Positions 62,550 through 64,000 of a stretch of 64,000 bases of DNA are shown piece by piece (within the stretch, counting starts at the first letter, position 1; every line of letters begins with the position of its first letter). The DNA comes from Candidatus Sphingomonas colombiensis (GTDB lineage: Bacteria; Pseudomonadota; Alphaproteobacteria; Sphingomonadales; Sphingomonadaceae): assembly GCA_029202845.1 (NCBI GenBank), contig CP119315.1:1433501-1497500 (forward strand), in the 5' to 3' direction. The notes below the pieces were generated by a model. The model made no database searches and was not told the origin of the DNA. It saw only the letters and a list, made by a program, of their open reading frames with translations. The position numbers were made by a program, and so were the translations under genes.

Positions 62550-62989
62550 GGGCGGCGGGGCCGCTGGCGCGCGGCGATCGAACGGATCACGAGCCGCTCC
62601 GTCCCCGCCGGATCGATCGGCCGCGCAACGCTGGCGGCGGCGGCGAGGATCAGCGCGGCGACGGCGGGATCGTCGATCAGCGCATCGTTGAGCTTGATGT
62701 GGCGCATCCGGGTGCCACCGCCCTCCAGCAAGCCGCGCGGATCGGGAAGCGTCGCGCCATTGGCGAGGAACAGGCTCACCCAGCGGGGATAAAGTGCGAT
62801 CGAACAGGTGATCGCGCTGGCCCGCTCATCCGGCCCGAAGCCGATCGCGAGCGCGTTGTAATTGTCATAGACGAGCCGTGTCGCCCCCGGCAGCCGCGCG
62901 GCGACCATCTCCAGCGCGCGCCGGGCGAGCGCGGCGACGGCGGGCGTATAGCGATCGATGAAGCTGTCGAGCTGGTCCTGCGCCGTCAT
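62546..62989 (-). CDS. DUF1801 (YdhG-like) domain protein
   Basis: A 147-residue protein of the DUF1801 family, small iron-chaperone/frataxin-like fold proteins of unknown role. The LVYDNYNALAIGFG and ITCSIALYPRWVSLFLANGATLPDPRGLLEGGGTRMRHIKL blocks are the family core. It is coupled to xerC and divergent from priA (40-base gap). No metal motif is obvious beyond scattered histidines. Confidence 0.82.
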   Translation of the reverse strand: MTAQDQLDSFIDRYTPAVAALARRALEMVAARLPGATRLVYDNYNALAIGFGPDERASAITCSIALYPRWVSLFLANGATLPDPRGLLEGGGTRMRHIKLNDALIDDPAVAALILAAAASVARPIDPAGTERLVIRSIAARQRPRRP

Positions 62990-63029
62990 GGGGTGCCTTT
63001 TGCCGGCAACCTATATTAGTCGGGTGGCG

Positions 63030-64000
63030 ATGTCCCGTGCCCGTGTCCTGGTGCTCAACTCCGCGCTCGGCCCGCTCGATTATCGCGTCCCGCATGGGAT
63101 GGCGGTTGAGCCGGGGTCGATCGTCGTCGCGCCTTTGGGGCCGCGCCAGTTGGTTGGCGTGGTGTGGGAGCCGGAACGGATGCCGTCCGACGCGGAGGTC
63201 GGCGACAATCGCCTGCGCAACCTGATCGCGGTGGCTGATGCGCCGCCGCTGCGCGCGCCGCTCCGCCGACTGATCGAGTGGACCGCGGACTATTACCTCG
63301 CGCCACCCGCGTCGGTGGTGCGGATGGCGCTTTCCTCCACCGCCGCGCTGGAGGGGCAGAAGCTGATCGTGGAATATCGCGCGACCGGCCACGTCCCCGA
63401 TCGCCTGACGACGCAGCGCGCACAGGCGCTGGAGCGGATCGGCGACCGGCAGGGGCTGATCCGCGAGCTGGCGACGATCGCGGACGTATCCGACGCGGTG
63501 ATTCGCGGGCTGGTGAAGGTGAGGGCGATCGAGGGGGTCGAGGTCGATATCGACAGCCCCTATCCATTGCCCGACGCCGATCACGCGCCGCCCGCGTTAT
63601 CGGGCGAGCAGCAGGCGGCGGCGGATGCGCTGGTGGCGGACGTGCACGCCCATGATTTCCACCCGACCTTGCTCGACGGCGTGACCGGATCGGGCAAGAC
63701 CGAGGTTTATTTCGAGGCGGTGGCCGCGGCGATCCGCGAGGGGCGGCAATGCCTCGTCCTGCTGCCCGAGATCGCGCTGACCGAGCCGTTTCTGAAACGC
63801 TTCCACGATCGCTTCGGCTGCGAGCCGGTGGCGTGGCATTCGGGCCTGCGCTCCTCGCAGCGCCGCCGCGCATGGCGCGCGATCGCCAACGGGCAGGCGC
63901 TGGTGACGGTCGGCGCGCGATCGGCGCTGTTCCTGCCTTATGCCAATCTCGGCCTGATCGTGGTCGACGAGGCGCACGAGACGAGCTTCAAGCAGGAAGA
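63030..64000 (+). CDS. priA: Primosomal protein N' (PriA), 3' end cut by window
   Basis: The first 323 or so residues of the replication-restart helicase. The N-terminal 3'-DNA-binding domain (RARVLVLNSALGPLDYRVPHGMAVEPGSIVVAPLGPRQLVGVVWE) is followed by the winged-helix part and the helicase core with Walker A GVTGSGKTEVYF and Walker B/DEAH in LIVVDEAHE, reached just before the edge. A GTG two codons before the ATG is an alternative start. The gene continues beyond 64000. Confidence 0.93.
   Translation, partial: MSRARVLVLNSALGPLDYRVPHGMAVEPGSIVVAPLGPRQLVGVVWEPERMPSDAEVGDNRLRNLIAVADAPPLRAPLRRLIEWTADYYLAPPASVVRMALSSTAALEGQKLIVEYRATGHVPDRLTTQRAQALERIGDRQGLIRELATIADVSDAVIRGLVKVRAIEGVEVDIDSPYPLPDADHAPPALSGEQQAAADALVADVHAHDFHPTLLDGVTGSGKTEVYFEAVAAAIREGRQCLVLLPEIALTEPFLKRFHDRFGCEPVAWHSGLRSSQRRRAWRAIANGQALVTVGARSALFLPYANLGLIVVDEAHETSFKQE

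Overview
The window is a GC-rich alphaproteobacterial chromosome segment, most likely from Sphingomonas or a close sphingomonad. Evidence is the gene order (DUF3576-leuS-lptE-holA | parB-parA-rsmG-mnmG-mnmE; hemW / LpoA-like / rsmI-YraN / gshB), a PEPxxWA-type PEP-CTERM protein, a UrcA protein, MmcB, and frequent GTG/TTG starts. It carries about 70 protein genes. I see no rRNA, tRNA, CRISPR array or intact insertion sequence.

The main feature is the probable chromosomal replication origin. The 304-bp gap at 9969-10272 lies between the PEP-synthase/PPDK regulatory gene (DUF299) and hemE, the position of the origin in Caulobacter and proposed for Rickettsia. It holds a perfect DnaA box, three boxes with one mismatch, three weaker ones, and an AT-rich patch. 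Transcription is mainly leftward to its left (DUF299, maf, aroE, coaE, dnaQ, hpf, ptsN) and rightward to its right (hemE, hemJ, rho, a CoA transferase, a TerC protein, lolA). About 17-19 kb away are parAB and two parS-like palindromes, one in rsmG and one over the mnmG start. The window therefore appears to contain both the replication and the segregation centre.

Layout: 1-3.7 kb holds a PBP1A fragment, a YgjP-like metallopeptidase, a YcgN protein, a SCO protein, an ankyrin protein and mmcB with a LexA-type SOS box. 3.8-10 kb is the leftward housekeeping block. 10-16 kb is the rightward block. 16-19.9 kb holds ribA, xthA, a HAD hydrolase, a YggS protein and a ThiE/TenI-like protein. 20-25.4 kb holds a small beta-barrel candidate and DUF3576-leuS-lptE-holA. 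25.5-31 kb is parB-parA-rsmG-mnmG-mnmE-DUF6489. 31-36 kb holds ogt, a dienelactone hydrolase, ftsK and a Ubi-type hydroxylase. 35.9-41.5 kb holds a split ligase-associated repair pair (pdeM and a DEXH helicase) around an M20 peptidase and a double retropepsin, followed by a 51-residue ribosome-modulation-factor-like gene. 42-49.4 kb holds an AraC regulator, a CAP lipoprotein, hemW, an LpoA-like lipoprotein, rsmI, yraN, a PAP2 phosphatase and gshB.

From 49.4 to 57.9 kb the content is more accessory: a RES/Xre toxin-antitoxin pair, a PEP-CTERM protein, a decayed thiamine-pyrophosphate oxidase fragment, a GlxA-type regulator, UrcA, a TPR protein, an Hsp70-like ATPase and a 67-residue orphan. At 58.0-61.6 kb is a tightly overlapping four-gene surface glycosylation operon (GT2, methyltransferase, GT39-like, GtrA). 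The right end returns to housekeeping genes: xerC, DUF1801 and the start of priA, cut by the window edge.
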